Assembly (NCBI RefSeq): GCF_000382205.1
Contig: NZ_KB907791.1
Location: 248,001-312,000 of the forward strand
DNA length: 64,000 bases
Direction of reading: 5' to 3'
Origin: Dyadobacter beijingensis DSM 21582
Lineage (GTDB): Bacteria; Bacteroidota; Bacteroidia; Cytophagales; Spirosomataceae
The notes under the pieces are model-generated. The model worked only from the letters and a program-made list of their open reading frames with translations. It did not search any database and was not told where the DNA came from. This document shows positions 35,793-45,423 of this stretch, piece after piece (the first letter of the stretch is position 1; every line of letters begins with the position of its first letter). Both the position numbers and the translations under genes were made by a program.

Positions 35793-36224
35793 TTATAACC
35801 CCGGATCGTACTCCACGATCCACTCAATGCCATATTTGTCCCTGAACATCCCGGCGTACGTGCCCCAAGGACTATCGCCGATGGGCCCTTCGATGGATCC
35901 TCCGGCTGAAAGTCCGTTGAAGATCTGTTCTGCTTCTTCACGGCTTTCCGCACTGATTGAGATTTTGGACCTGTTTTCGTTTTCATTCACCCGCCCCATG
36001 AATGCAGGGACGTCGTTGGCTATCAGTACGTTGTGCGGTCCGATCGGCAAGGCAATGGTCATGATTTTGTTTGCCTCGCTTTCCGGGATCGGGAATTCGT
36101 CGCTTGCCAGGTCCTTGAAACGAACGAGCCTGGTGAAATCTCCGCCAAAAACTGATTTGTAAAAAGTGAATGCTTCCTCAGCATTGCCATTGAAGTTGAT
36201 CCAGGGATTGATCGTTCTCATCAC
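35793..36224 (-). CDS. VOC family protein (PhnB-like)
   Basis: 143 residues. INPWINFNGNAEEAFTFYKS followed by VFGGDF, then GPHNVLIANDVP, SISAESREEAEQIFNGLSAG and DSPWGTYAGMFRDKYGIEWI, are typical of the PhnB/DUF3307-like branch of the vicinal oxygen chelate fold. Several members are annotated as 3-demethylubiquinone-9 methyltransferase-like, but without evidence of that activity. Length and order are normal. A start one codon later (36221) is equally possible. Confidence 0.88.
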   Translation of the reverse strand: MMRTINPWINFNGNAEEAFTFYKSVFGGDFTRLVRFKDLASDEFPIPESEANKIMTIALPIGPHNVLIANDVPAFMGRVNENENRSKISISAESREEAEQIFNGLSAGGSIEGPIGDSPWGTYAGMFRDKYGIEWIVEYDPGL

Positions 36225-36326
36225 TTTATTTTTTAGGTTTTTGTTTTTCTGCTAAGCCTGTCCGGCGCGCACACTTTTGACGATAGATTGCCGCACACAT
36301 CCTGGCGGGTCGGTTCCAAACAAAAA

Positions 36327-36357
36327 GCGAGCCCTGGCACATTGCAGCTGGGCTCGC
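36327..36357 (-). terminator. Rho-independent terminator of the 57-residue gene
   Basis: A perfect 8-bp stem (GCGAGCCC / GGGCTCGC) with a 15-base loop is followed on the minus strand by a run of five T's (36322-36326). It lies 22 bases past the stop at 36380. Confidence 0.75.
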
Positions 36358-36379
36358 CGGACACTTTTCGTTACATCGA

Positions 36380-36553
36380 TCAGTTCACTGGAACAGGGAT
36401 CAACTCCCTTTCAAAAAAGGCCAACATCTTTTCGTCATTGCCGCCAAATTCTTCACAATAGTAAATACGCTTCAAATACTTTTTGACCGTCAACCGCTTC
36501 CTGGGGTCTGTAAGCAACGAGACCACCGACCCTACTATATGTTTGTTTTCCAT
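36380..36553 (-). CDS. Small protein, 57 residues
   Basis: The frame runs from ATG at 36553 to TGA at 36380 and encodes a basic, probably helical protein: MENKHIVGSVVSLLTDPRKR, then LTVKKYLKRIYYCEEFGGND and a C-terminal FFERELIPVPVN. It has no signal peptide. A strong terminator directly downstream and a near -7 box upstream (TAAGTTTC, about 36572-36579) support a real gene. I believe similar short VGSVVSL...YYC proteins occur in Cytophagales, but I have no function for it. Confidence 0.65.
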   Translation of the reverse strand: MENKHIVGSVVSLLTDPRKRLTVKKYLKRIYYCEEFGGNDEKMLAFFERELIPVPVN

Positions 36554-36722
36554 TCAGGAAGGTATGAAACTTAAATGGTTATAACTATTTAAAAGAAAAC
36601 TAAAACCAGGATAAAAAGAGCTGTGCCGACCGGGCAGGGGAAAGCGGGGAAATGAGCAATGCTACGCGGGCAGGTGGTGGCCTGATTTTTTACGCCCGGG
36701 AAAATCATCAAAGTCTTGGAGA

Positions 36723-37514
36723 ATGAAGATCGCTACCTACAACATCAACGGCATCAACGGCCGCCTTCCGGTGCTGCTGAAATGGCTCCGGGAAGCGGAG
36801 CCTGACATTGTCTGTTTGCAGGAATTGAAAGCACCGCAAGACAAGTTTCCGGAGAAGGCGTTACGCAATGCAGGCTATCATGCAGTCTGGCATGGACAGA
36901 AAATGTGGAATGGGGTGGCGATCATCGCGAAGGGTTTGCCGCTTGAAGAGGTCCGTAACGCGCTGCCGGGTGATGATGGCGATTTGCATAGCAGGTATAT
37001 CGAGGCTATCGTGGGGAAGATGCTGGTGTGCTGCCTTTATTTGCCGAATGGCAACCCGGCGCCGGGGCCGAAGTTCGACTACAAGATGGCGTGGTTCAAG
37101 CGATTGAAGAAACATGCCAAATATCTACTGTCGGAGGAAGTGCCCGTTGTACTGGCCGGAGACTATAATGTGATCCCGACGGAAAAGGACGTTTACAAAC
37201 CTGAGCGATGGATGGATAACGCGTTGTTCTTTCCCGAGCCTCGCAAAGCGTATAAAGAACTGGTGGGTCAGGGCTGGATCGATTCGATCAGACATCTGTA
37301 TCCCGATGAAACCATTTACACTTTCTGGGATTACTTTCGAAATGCGTACGGCCGAAATGCAGGGCTGCGATTGGACCATTTGCTTTTAAGCCCGCAGATC
37401 GCTCCGCGACTGGTCGCGGCAGGCGTGGATAAGCATGTTCGCGGCTGGGAAAAATCCAGCGATCATGCACCGGCCTGGATTGAACTGGCCGATGAAGGAG
37501 AAACACAATCCTGA
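36723..37514 (+). CDS. xth: Exodeoxyribonuclease III (AP endonuclease)
   Basis: 263 residues of the EEP (exonuclease-endonuclease-phosphatase) fold. Motifs in order: MKIATYNINGINGRLP, PDIVCLQELKAP with the metal-binding Glu, MWNGVAIIAKG, LYLPNGN, VVLAGDYNVIPTEKDVY with Asp/Asn, LRLDHLLLSP, and SSDHAPAWIEL with the catalytic His. XthA cleaves at abasic sites and degrades one strand 3'-5' in base excision repair. Length matches the family (about 260). It is a single gene, convergent with the AraC gene. Confidence 0.95.
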   Translation: MKIATYNINGINGRLPVLLKWLREAEPDIVCLQELKAPQDKFPEKALRNAGYHAVWHGQKMWNGVAIIAKGLPLEEVRNALPGDDGDLHSRYIEAIVGKMLVCCLYLPNGNPAPGPKFDYKMAWFKRLKKHAKYLLSEEVPVVLAGDYNVIPTEKDVYKPERWMDNALFFPEPRKAYKELVGQGWIDSIRHLYPDETIYTFWDYFRNAYGRNAGLRLDHLLLSPQIAPRLVAAGVDKHVRGWEKSSDHAPAWIELADEGETQS

Positions 37515-37547
37515 AATGGAGTCCTGTATCCGACGATCCTGAATGCC

Positions 37548-38465
37548 TCAGTTAAAACTCGCCCTGAATTCCAGGGGGGAAACGTTTGTTTTTGATTTAA
37601 ACAACTTACTAAAAGACTGCGGATGCTCAAACCCGAGCTGGTAGGCAATTTCTCCCACTGTCAGGTCACTGAATGTCAATACTTCTTTGGCTTTTTCGAT
37701 CAGCTTGTTGTGAATATGCTGCTGCGTGTTCTGGCCGGTCAGTGCGCGGAGCATATCGCCCAGGTAGCGGGGCGAGACGTGTAGTTCGTCCGAAAGGTAC
37801 TGGACGCTCGGCAGACCTTTCAGCAGGGCAGTTTCGTCGTCGAAATAGTGATTGAGCAATTGGTCCAGCTTTTCAAGCAATGCATTATTGATCGGCTTGC
37901 GGGTAATAAACTGGCGTTTGTAAAAGCGCTGACTGTAATTCAGCATCAGTTCCAACTGCGAAATCAGCACATCCTGGCTGAGGTCGTCGATCGCCGTTTC
38001 GAGCTCGTCGCCGATGTTACCGGCAATGCCTTCGATGATCAACTTTTCTTTATCGGACAAATGCAGCGACTCGGTCACTGAGTAAGAGAAAAAGCCATAA
38101 TGCTTGATTTTGGCGTCCAGCGGATAGTTTCTCAGGAAGTCGGGGTGAACCAGCAAGGTAAATCCCAGGGTCGATTCGGCGACCTGAATGCCCGTCAGCG
38201 GCTGGCCCGGCGAGGAGAAAAACATCCCGCCAACCTGAAAATCATAGGTGGTTTGCCCGTATCGCATCCGGCAGCCCGGCGATTCGTTGTAGGTGATGTT
38301 GTAAAAATCCATCACAAAAGTATCGGCCAGCATTTCGGCCGTGATCCGCACCTTGTTGAAATCGAGCAGGCTGATCAGCGGGTGCAAAGGTTGCGGCAGT
38401 CCGAAAGCCCGCTGCATTTCGGTAATGGAGCGATACACGCGCGGTTTGAGATATTCCCTTTTCAT
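37548..38465 (-). CDS. AraC family transcriptional regulator
   Basis: 305 residues. The N-terminal region (about 1-190) contains GLPQPLHPLISLLDFNKV and VGGMFFSSPGQPLTGI, a cupin-like ligand domain. The C-terminal AraC helix-turn-helix contains LPSVQYLSDELHVSPRYLGD and LTVGEIAYQLGFEHPQSFSK, LFKSKTNVSPLEFR. Start at 38465 (MKREYLKP). It lies downstream of an SDR gene on the same strand, with a terminator hairpin in the 59-bp gap. This gene pair (AraC regulator and SDR) is common and often the SDR is the regulated target. Confidence 0.92.
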   Translation of the reverse strand: MKREYLKPRVYRSITEMQRAFGLPQPLHPLISLLDFNKVRITAEMLADTFVMDFYNITYNESPGCRMRYGQTTYDFQVGGMFFSSPGQPLTGIQVAESTLGFTLLVHPDFLRNYPLDAKIKHYGFFSYSVTESLHLSDKEKLIIEGIAGNIGDELETAIDDLSQDVLISQLELMLNYSQRFYKRQFITRKPINNALLEKLDQLLNHYFDDETALLKGLPSVQYLSDELHVSPRYLGDMLRALTGQNTQQHIHNKLIEKAKEVLTFSDLTVGEIAYQLGFEHPQSFSKLFKSKTNVSPLEFRASFN

Positions 38466-38481
38466 AATGACAAAATTGGTT

Positions 38482-38511
38482 GCCGGCGCAAATCGTTCCA
38501 CCTGCGCCGGC
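38482..38511 (-). terminator. Hairpin terminator between SDR and AraC genes
   Basis: Perfect 9-bp arms (GCCGGCGCA / TGCGCCGGC) with a 12-base loop, followed on the minus strand by AACCAATTTTG. It probably ends the SDR transcript, so the AraC gene may need its own promoter. Confidence 0.6.
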
Positions 38512-38524
38512 ATACCGTTGGATC

Positions 38525-39325
38525 TTAGACAGCGGCTAACAATTGTTTGATCGTTTGGCGAAAAGCCTCGTCGCCCTTAGCGAGGCGCTGCCCGTACCAT
38601 TCTTTGGCGTCGTCGCCGCAGACATAGCGTAATGTGTCGGTACCATCGGTAGCCGCGCCGTACACGACTTCGGCGATTTGTTCGGAAGTTGTCGCGGCTT
38701 TGTCCGGCGCGAGCATCGCCGTGAATTTGTTCGTCAGTGCATTATAAGCCGGGTGCGTGGCAAACACCGACTTTGCTCCGATTTCCGTCGCCACCAAGCC
38801 GGGTTCAATGGTTTTGATCCCGATTCCAAACTCGCTCAGCTCATAAGACAAGCTTTCCGCCCAGCCTTCGAGCGCAAATTTGCTGGCATCGTACATCGAG
38901 CTTACGGGGAAAGCCATCAGCCCTGCCGATGAGCCGGTAGTAATAAAAAGTCCCGCTTTCCGCTCACGGAAATAGGGGATAAAGGCCTGCGTCACCCGTA
39001 CGACACCGAAAAAGTTGGTGTCCATTTGCTGCACCAGCTGCTCGTCGGTCATCGCCTCCAGTGCACCGAACAGTCCGTAACCCGCATTGTTAAAAACCAC
39101 ATCGATATCGCCCAAAGCCAGCGCCTGCTGCGTAGTGTCGCGGATTTGCGCCGGGTTGGTCACATCCAGCGGCAGCACGGTCACATTGTCGAGCGTATGG
39201 AGTTCCGTTTCATTTTCAGGCTTGCGCATGGTTGCGATCACCTTCCAGCCTTTGGCCGCAAACAATTTGGCCGTAGCCCTTCCGATACCTGTTGAAGCAC
39301 CGGTAATAAAAATTGTATTTGTCAT
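38525..39325 (-). CDS. SDR family oxidoreductase
   Basis: 266 residues. TGASTGIG for cofactor binding, NNAGYGLFG, catalytic Ser in TTGSSAGLMAFP and the YDASK (YxxxK) motif identify a classical SDR of the retinol-dehydrogenase-like group (FALEGWAESLSYELSEFGI is typical). The start at 39325 (MTNTIFITG) is preferred over 39334. It lies upstream of the AraC gene. Substrate unknown. Confidence 0.92.
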   Translation of the reverse strand: MTNTIFITGASTGIGRATAKLFAAKGWKVIATMRKPENETELHTLDNVTVLPLDVTNPAQIRDTTQQALALGDIDVVFNNAGYGLFGALEAMTDEQLVQQMDTNFFGVVRVTQAFIPYFRERKAGLFITTGSSAGLMAFPVSSMYDASKFALEGWAESLSYELSEFGIGIKTIEPGLVATEIGAKSVFATHPAYNALTNKFTAMLAPDKAATTSEQIAEVVYGAATDGTDTLRYVCGDDAKEWYGQRLAKGDEAFRQTIKQLLAAV

Positions 39326-39436
39326 TTGTCTCACTTGTTATTTTCGTAAGACAAATTTCCGCGACGCGCAGCCGGCGAATGTAGCGGATGTGGAGAATGT
39401 TGTAGCCGAAATGGTCTTGCGAAACGTGCTGCGCAA

Positions 39437-41812
39437 TTACTCTTTCAATCTTACAGCGAGGTTTAAGTTAACAGCCCTGCCAATTTGTAAACAGACCGTT
39501 GTCGCAACGATCAGTAAGGAAATGATTGTTGCAGCGACGAAGGGCTGAAACGAGATATCGACCCGGTAAGCGAATGTTTGCAACCATTTGGAGGCTATCA
39601 CGAAAGAGGTTGGCCAGGCTATCAGGTTGGCGGTGACCATGATATAGAAAAACGGTTTACCTAACGTCAAAACAATGCTCCTGGCTCGCGCACCAAATAC
39701 CTTCCTGATCGCAATCTCTTTTATTCTGAGGTGAATGGCATGCGCTGCCGAAGCAAAGAAGCCCAGCGAGGCAATGAGCAGGGCCAGGCTCGAAAAGTAG
39801 GTCAATATGGACTGTAACTGCTCCTGCCTGGCGAATAATTTACCATAGAGCTCGTCGAGGAAATGGTAATTGAAATTATCCCCGTCCAACTTATTAATGC
39901 TGCCCCATTGACGGCCGAGCGTAGCCAGTACGGCCGGTATCGCAGGACCTTCGACGCTGATGATAATTTGCGTTTTAGGAACTCCAAGCGGGTCGTTCAT
40001 GAGATAGACGGTCGGTTGGACGTACGACTCGAAGCCGGAAGATTTGACGTCTTTGGTCACGCCGATGATCCTGTAATTGCCGCTGCGGCCCTTGATCATA
40101 GTGCCGATCGGATTGCCCAGGCCCAGCTTCCTGGCCGCAGTTTCGTTGATGACTGCATGGGCAGAGTCTACGGAAAACGATGAAGAGAAAGTTTGACCCT
40201 GTTTCAATTGGATATTCAAAGTTTCAAAATAGTGGTAGCCAACCGCAATGGTCTGCATCGCCTGTGTTTTGTTTTGAACCACATATTCGTAGGAAGCCGG
40301 CATGATGCCCCCTGGAACGTGGGAGGACACGGCCACATCTTTCACGCCGGGAATCGCTTTTATGCGTGCATGAGCGGTTTCGAAACTTGCGGGTGTGTTA
40401 TAAATCGCGAGATTGTCGATATATAAAACCTGCTTCGCCTGAAAGCCCGGATCTTCCGATCTCATGAAGCGTATCTGCTGATTGATGATGGTCAGCACAA
40501 TGACAAACGCGATGGCAAATGTAAATTGCAGCACGGGAATCACGCCTTTCGTCCATGAGAACCGGCCGCCTTTTTCGAACTGATTTCCCCTTAATACCTC
40601 GGCCGGCCTGAATCCGGCCATCACCAACGCCGGATACGCACCGGCCAGTAACGTCAGGGCTACGACGGCAAGCAGCAACTGCACGGCTATTCCGCCGGTT
40701 ATCCCCGAAAGGGACAGGTCGACAGCCAGCAGTTCATTAAAATAGGGCAGCCCCAACGCCACGATCCCGAGTGAGATCATCGATGCGACAATGCATTGCG
40801 AAAAAATCTCTGTCAGGAACTGAAAAACAATCTGTCGTCTGCCAATCCCGCTAACCTTCTTGATACCAACTTCTTTGGAGCGCCTGTTGGCCTGGGAAAC
40901 ATACAGATTCGTGAAATTTACACCCGTGACAATCAATATAATCAAAGCAAGGACAATGAGACCCTTTACAATCTGATCATTGACGCGGGAGCCATAATGT
41001 GGCTTCAAATGCAGATTTTTGAGCGGGTCTAAAAAAATCGTGGGTGCATTCGACATGGCCAGCGCTTCCCGGGCTATCAGACTGGTATCTGCCAAAGCGG
41101 CTTCTCTGTAAACCTTGTCAATTTTTTTTGAAAGCAGGCCGATATCCGTACCTGGCTTTACCAGGAGGAAAGTCCGGTAAATCTGGTTGGCATAGCTTTG
41201 GTCCTTGCCCTGCGTGATATCCCCGCTGAATCCGATGCAGTCGAAACTGAAATTGGTGTTACCCGGTGCATCGTCGGCAACGCCGGCAATCGTCATCGGC
41301 ATTCCACTCCGGGACATCATCATGACCGTTTCATTCTGAACATCGCTTTCGCCGGGAAAAAGTGCCTCGGCAGTCCGTCTGGAAAGCAAAACGGTAGGTG
41401 CGGCATTGTTGGGAGTCAGACGAAAACCCTTGGGTCTGATCCCCAGCATGCCGGCCAACGAATAGTCGGCGCCCACCCAATTTCTGATTAAGAACCTTCC
41501 AGATTGCGTGAAGAAGGGTATTTGAAACAAAGCGGTATTCATACGGCCCGTTTCTTCCACTTCCGGACACGCATCTTTAATAGCCGCCGCCAGTTTTCCC
41601 GGGGTATAGGGCGAAGCACCATCAGGCATTTCCCGCTCTACCAGGAAAATCCGGTCAATGTTACCATTCCACCGATCATAGCTGGTTTCATGGGCAACAT
41701 ACAATGAAACGAAAGTGAATGTGGCCAGACCGAGCGCTAGCCCGGCGATGTTGAGAAAGTTGTACCATTTGGATTTGAGAAACGCCCGTAGTGCAATTTT
41801 GAAATGAAGCAT
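39437..41812 (-). CDS. ABC transporter permease (FtsX / MacB type)
   Basis: 791 residues. It begins MLHFKIALRAFLKSKWYNFL, the usual start of Bacteroidota FtsX permeases, with a first helix (about 20-42) and a MacB-type periplasmic core domain. Two FtsX domains follow with helices near 285-305, 335-360, 375-400, 430-450, 670-690, 720-740 and 755-775; IKEIAIRKVFGARARSIVLT precedes the last ones. There is no ATPase in the same operon, so it must borrow one. Such permeases usually export peptides or lipids, or transmit force; the substrate is unknown. Start at 41812; the upstream in-frame start at 41872 lacks similarity. Confidence 0.92.
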   Translation of the reverse strand: MLHFKIALRAFLKSKWYNFLNIAGLALGLATFTFVSLYVAHETSYDRWNGNIDRIFLVEREMPDGASPYTPGKLAAAIKDACPEVEETGRMNTALFQIPFFTQSGRFLIRNWVGADYSLAGMLGIRPKGFRLTPNNAAPTVLLSRRTAEALFPGESDVQNETVMMMSRSGMPMTIAGVADDAPGNTNFSFDCIGFSGDITQGKDQSYANQIYRTFLLVKPGTDIGLLSKKIDKVYREAALADTSLIAREALAMSNAPTIFLDPLKNLHLKPHYGSRVNDQIVKGLIVLALIILIVTGVNFTNLYVSQANRRSKEVGIKKVSGIGRRQIVFQFLTEIFSQCIVASMISLGIVALGLPYFNELLAVDLSLSGITGGIAVQLLLAVVALTLLAGAYPALVMAGFRPAEVLRGNQFEKGGRFSWTKGVIPVLQFTFAIAFVIVLTIINQQIRFMRSEDPGFQAKQVLYIDNLAIYNTPASFETAHARIKAIPGVKDVAVSSHVPGGIMPASYEYVVQNKTQAMQTIAVGYHYFETLNIQLKQGQTFSSSFSVDSAHAVINETAARKLGLGNPIGTMIKGRSGNYRIIGVTKDVKSSGFESYVQPTVYLMNDPLGVPKTQIIISVEGPAIPAVLATLGRQWGSINKLDGDNFNYHFLDELYGKLFARQEQLQSILTYFSSLALLIASLGFFASAAHAIHLRIKEIAIRKVFGARARSIVLTLGKPFFYIMVTANLIAWPTSFVIASKWLQTFAYRVDISFQPFVAATIISLLIVATTVCLQIGRAVNLNLAVRLKE

Positions 41813-42001
41813 CTTCACAGGTTTTTGGTGGATGGAAGCAGTTTTTTGGTAAAAGAGTGCCTGTTTTGCCAATATACTTATACTTGTTAATATATTTAAG
41901 TTAATTATATATAAAATGCTGGTCTATCTTCCTCGGGGCTCATATCGCAGTGCGGGAAGTCTGCACCAGCAAGCATTGCGAAAAGCTTTTTATTCAAAGA
42001 T
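41813..42001. other. Intergenic region upstream of the permease gene
   Basis: Together with the promoter region of susC this forms a 405-bp gap. The part next to the permease is very AT-rich (about 41865-41915) and should carry its promoter, but I found no exact TAnnTTTG there. No open frame in it looks like a gene. Confidence 0.5.
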
Positions 42002-42068
42002 GTAACATAGCCCATAGTTTCTGTAACATTTTTTGGATCAAAATTGCACTATCTGAATATATATTTGT
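42002..42068 (+). promoter_or_regulatory. susC promoter with two GTAACAT repeats (candidate HTCS site)
   Basis: GTAACAT occurs at 42002-42008 and 42023-42029, exactly 21 bp apart. 30 bp after the second repeat is TATATTTG (42060-42067), a perfect -7 box. The same arrangement with identical spacing is found at 47287-47353, upstream of the regulator gene; 22 of the first 29 positions agree. Direct repeats two helical turns apart suit a dimer of an AraC-type DNA-binding domain. Transcription would start about 145 bases before the susC ATG. Confidence 0.7.
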
Positions 42069-42217
42069 GCTCAGTTGTGCTGGGCGGGTTGTTTGACCCG
42101 TAAATCCTAATATGTTACGTTTCGGGCAAGGTTCCCGGACACCGATTTTCTGCCTGGTGACAGTGGTTGCGAAACCATTGTGATGAATGCTTCTACCACC
42201 TTTTATTCATTTTCATT

Positions 42218-45200
42218 ATGAAAAGAAAATTACGGCTTTTTTTACAATTGTCATTTCTACAATTAACAAGCATGGTCGTGCCTTCCGACCTGTTTGCTGC
42301 GGGCAATGCCGGCCATGTGGAAACTGGTAAATCGGGACGGGCGCTGTCCGTCGACCGGAAATTAAACGGGAAAGTGACCGACGAGGGAGGTCAGGGACTT
42401 CCGGGCGTGAACGTGACCATCAAAGGTACTACACGCGGAACGTCGACGGATGTAAACGGGCTTTATTCCCTCGAATCGGTGAATGACCAGGATGTGCTTG
42501 TTTTCTCGTTTGTGGGCTATCTGGCCAAGGAAATGCAGGTAGGGACTGCGAGCAAGCTGGACATTGTACTGGCGCAGGATACCAAGGCATTGGAGGAAAT
42601 CGTGGTCGTAGGTTACGGCACGCAAAAGAAAGCCACGGTTACGGGCTCCATCGCCAGCATCAAAGGCGATGCCATTGCGGAAGTTCCCGTGCCGAACATT
42701 TCCCAGTCGCTCGCAGGACGCGTCGCCGGGGTGAGTATGCGGCCAAACGGCGGGCAGCCGGGCAAGGACGATCCCGATATTCACATCCGCGGGATCGTGA
42801 CGACGGGCAACAACCGCCCGCTGGTCGTGGTGGATGGCGTGCGAAGGGACAATATCCGCCAGGTTGACCCCGCCAGTATCGAAACGATCACCATTTTGAA
42901 GGATGCGGCTGCCGTGGCGCCCTACGGAATAGGCGGTGCGAACGGCGTAATCATGATCACGACCAAAAAGGGGAAGAGCGGTAAACCGCAGGTAAGGATC
43001 AGTTCTTCATACGGCTTTCAAAACCCTACATACCTGCCGAAAATGCTCTCCGCCAAGGACTATATGGCCTTGCAAAACGAGGCTTACCTGAACCAGACGC
43101 CCGGCGGAACAAGCCTTCCCAACGACCCTGAAATGGTAAAAAATTACGATCAGCTGCATGCGGAAGATCCGTGGAAATACCCGAATTCCAGCTTTGTTGA
43201 CGTGTTTAACAAAAACGTACCCGTACAAAACCACGGCCTCGAACTGAGCGGCGGTACGGAGAATGTTACCTACCACGCGGGCGTCAGCTATTTCGACCAG
43301 AAGGGCATTTTCGACCCGGTGAGCTACCGGCGCTACAACTACAACCTGAGCCTCGAAATGGCGGCGACCAAAACGACGAAAGTCGGGATGTCGCTATTCG
43401 GCAGCGTGGAGAACACGCGGGATGTGGATGCGGACGAGACTACTTCCGGCCACCTTTTCCGTAGTTTCTATAAATTTTTGCCTACCCAAAGTCTGATTTA
43501 TCCCGAAGGCGACAAATGGGGCGAGTCTTCTGCCAGCACGCCCATCGGGGTGCTCCGCTCGGAGGGGTACAGAAGGACCAACGGCAATACCCTGCTTGGC
43601 TCGATATTCGTCGAACAGCAGATTGCCAAGGGGTTGAGCGCCAAGCTGGTATTCAGTTACGACCCGTGGCAGCAAAATGTGAAATTGTGGCACGTGCCAT
43701 TCATCTACCACAAAATCGACCTTTCCCAAAAGCCGTACACGTACACCGAAGCCATTTCGCTGCAAGAGGGCAACGGGCGGCCATTCAGATGGCTGGGGCT
43801 GCAAAACCAGAAACGGACCAATTACACCTATCAGGCTTATCTGAACTATAACCGCACATTCGGGCAACATGCGATCACCGGTCTCGTGGTAATGGAAGCC
43901 CGGAAGACGAAAGCCGATTCCATGGCGACCCGCCGGAATAACTTCGCGATCGGGATCGACGAGCTCAGCTTCGGCAGCTCCGATAAGCTGGATTACGATA
44001 ATGCAGGCGTCTCATCCACAGGATCGGAACTGGGCTACGTATACCGCCTGGGGTACACCTACAAAGACCGGTACATTCTCGAAGCGGCAGGACGCTACGA
44101 CGGCCATTACTATTTCGCACCAGGCAGCCGTTGGGGATATTTCCCGGCATTCTCGGCCGCGTGGCGGGTGTCGGAAGAGAATTTTATGAAAGATTTCCGC
44201 TTCATCGACGAACTGAAAATCCGGGGATCCTGGGGTAAGGCCGGGATGCTGGCGGGCGGGCCGTTCCAGTACCAGTCGGGATATGACCTGAGAGGCGCCG
44301 CCTACGGCTTCGGCAGCGGGTCGCTTGTACAAGGCTCACGGGTGCCGCGCGAAGCGAATTCCAGGATTACCTGGGAAATTTCGAAGAAAACCGATATCGG
44401 GTTTGACCTGAGCATGTGGAACTCGTTGCTGACGGTGGAATTTGACTATTTCCACGAAAAGCGGACAGGTATGCTGCTCGCCCCGCAGGTAACACTGCCG
44501 GTGGAATACGGGCTTTCGCTATCGCAGGAAAACAAGGGCCGGATGAGTGCCAATGGCATCGAGCTGAACCTGGGAACGCGCAAGCGGATTTCCAAAGACC
44601 TGGATTTCTCCCTGAATGCCAACCTCAGCTATTCGATCAACAAAATGGAGGAAGTATTCCAGACGGATGCCGAGGCGAGAAACCCGAACCGTACACTCGT
44701 AGGACGCCAGTTCGGAACGCCGTTCGGCTTTAAATCGCTTGGGTTGTTTACCTCCGCCGAGGATAAAAACGGCGATGGTATCGTGGGTGCCGCAGACGGT
44801 TATAATGTGACGCAATTCGGCGACCTGCATCCCGGCGACATCAAATATGCCGATCTGAGCGGCCCGGACGGACGGCCCGACGGCATTATAGACAACTTCG
44901 ACCTGACGGTCATCGGCAATCCGGTGTACCCGGCATTGACCTTCGGCCTCACGCCGAGCGTGAACTGGAAAGGGTTCGATGTAAGCCTGTTCTTCCAGGG
45001 TTCCGGCAAATCGAGCATCAACGTCCGTCAATTCATGACCGTTCCGTTTGAAAACAATGGCAGCAACACAGCCTACGAATATTTCGATAACCGGTGGACG
45101 CCAGACCATCAGAATGCCAAGTATCCCAGATCGACGCCGGCGCCGTATGCGAACAATACGAAAGACTCGGATTTCTGGTGGGTTAATTCCAGCTACATAC

Positions 45201-45409
45201 GTTTGAAAACGGCCAGCATCGGCTATACGCTGCCCAAAAGCCTGACCAGCAAACTGAAAATGGGCTCGGCTCGGGTTTATTTCCTGACGCAAAACCTGTT
45301 CACGATCAGCAAAATCAAACACATCGACCCGGAAATGGGCTACACCGACCGGGAGACTGCCTACCCGGTGATGAAGGCGAGCACATTTGGAATTGATCTG
45401 ACATTTTAA
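42218..45409 (+). CDS. susC: SusC/RagA family TonB-linked outer-membrane protein
   Basis: 1063 residues. A signal peptide is followed by a carboxypeptidase-regulatory-like domain (about 45-125, LNGKVTDEGGQGLPGVNVTI). The SusC hallmark EEIVVVGYGTQKKATVTGSI comes next, then a plug (RPLVVVDGVRRDNIRQVDP, YGIGGANGVIMITTKKGK), and a barrel ending in AYPVMKASTFGIDLTF. SusC proteins import oligosaccharides through the outer membrane with a SusD lid. It is the first gene of a xylan-type utilisation locus, 14 bp before susD. The start at 42218 (MKRKLRLFLQ) is chosen for the signal peptide; the in-frame Met at 42167 adds 17 unlikely residues. Confidence 0.95.
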   Translation: MKRKLRLFLQLSFLQLTSMVVPSDLFAAGNAGHVETGKSGRALSVDRKLNGKVTDEGGQGLPGVNVTIKGTTRGTSTDVNGLYSLESVNDQDVLVFSFVGYLAKEMQVGTASKLDIVLAQDTKALEEIVVVGYGTQKKATVTGSIASIKGDAIAEVPVPNISQSLAGRVAGVSMRPNGGQPGKDDPDIHIRGIVTTGNNRPLVVVDGVRRDNIRQVDPASIETITILKDAAAVAPYGIGGANGVIMITTKKGKSGKPQVRISSSYGFQNPTYLPKMLSAKDYMALQNEAYLNQTPGGTSLPNDPEMVKNYDQLHAEDPWKYPNSSFVDVFNKNVPVQNHGLELSGGTENVTYHAGVSYFDQKGIFDPVSYRRYNYNLSLEMAATKTTKVGMSLFGSVENTRDVDADETTSGHLFRSFYKFLPTQSLIYPEGDKWGESSASTPIGVLRSEGYRRTNGNTLLGSIFVEQQIAKGLSAKLVFSYDPWQQNVKLWHVPFIYHKIDLSQKPYTYTEAISLQEGNGRPFRWLGLQNQKRTNYTYQAYLNYNRTFGQHAITGLVVMEARKTKADSMATRRNNFAIGIDELSFGSSDKLDYDNAGVSSTGSELGYVYRLGYTYKDRYILEAAGRYDGHYYFAPGSRWGYFPAFSAAWRVSEENFMKDFRFIDELKIRGSWGKAGMLAGGPFQYQSGYDLRGAAYGFGSGSLVQGSRVPREANSRITWEISKKTDIGFDLSMWNSLLTVEFDYFHEKRTGMLLAPQVTLPVEYGLSLSQENKGRMSANGIELNLGTRKRISKDLDFSLNANLSYSINKMEEVFQTDAEARNPNRTLVGRQFGTPFGFKSLGLFTSAEDKNGDGIVGAADGYNVTQFGDLHPGDIKYADLSGPDGRPDGIIDNFDLTVIGNPVYPALTFGLTPSVNWKGFDVSLFFQGSGKSSINVRQFMTVPFENNGSNTAYEYFDNRWTPDHQNAKYPRSTPAPYANNTKDSDFWWVNSSYIRLKTASIGYTLPKSLTSKLKMGSARVYFLTQNLFTISKIKHIDPEMGYTDRETAYPVMKASTFGIDLTF

Positions 45410-45423
45410 CGACAACCGATATC

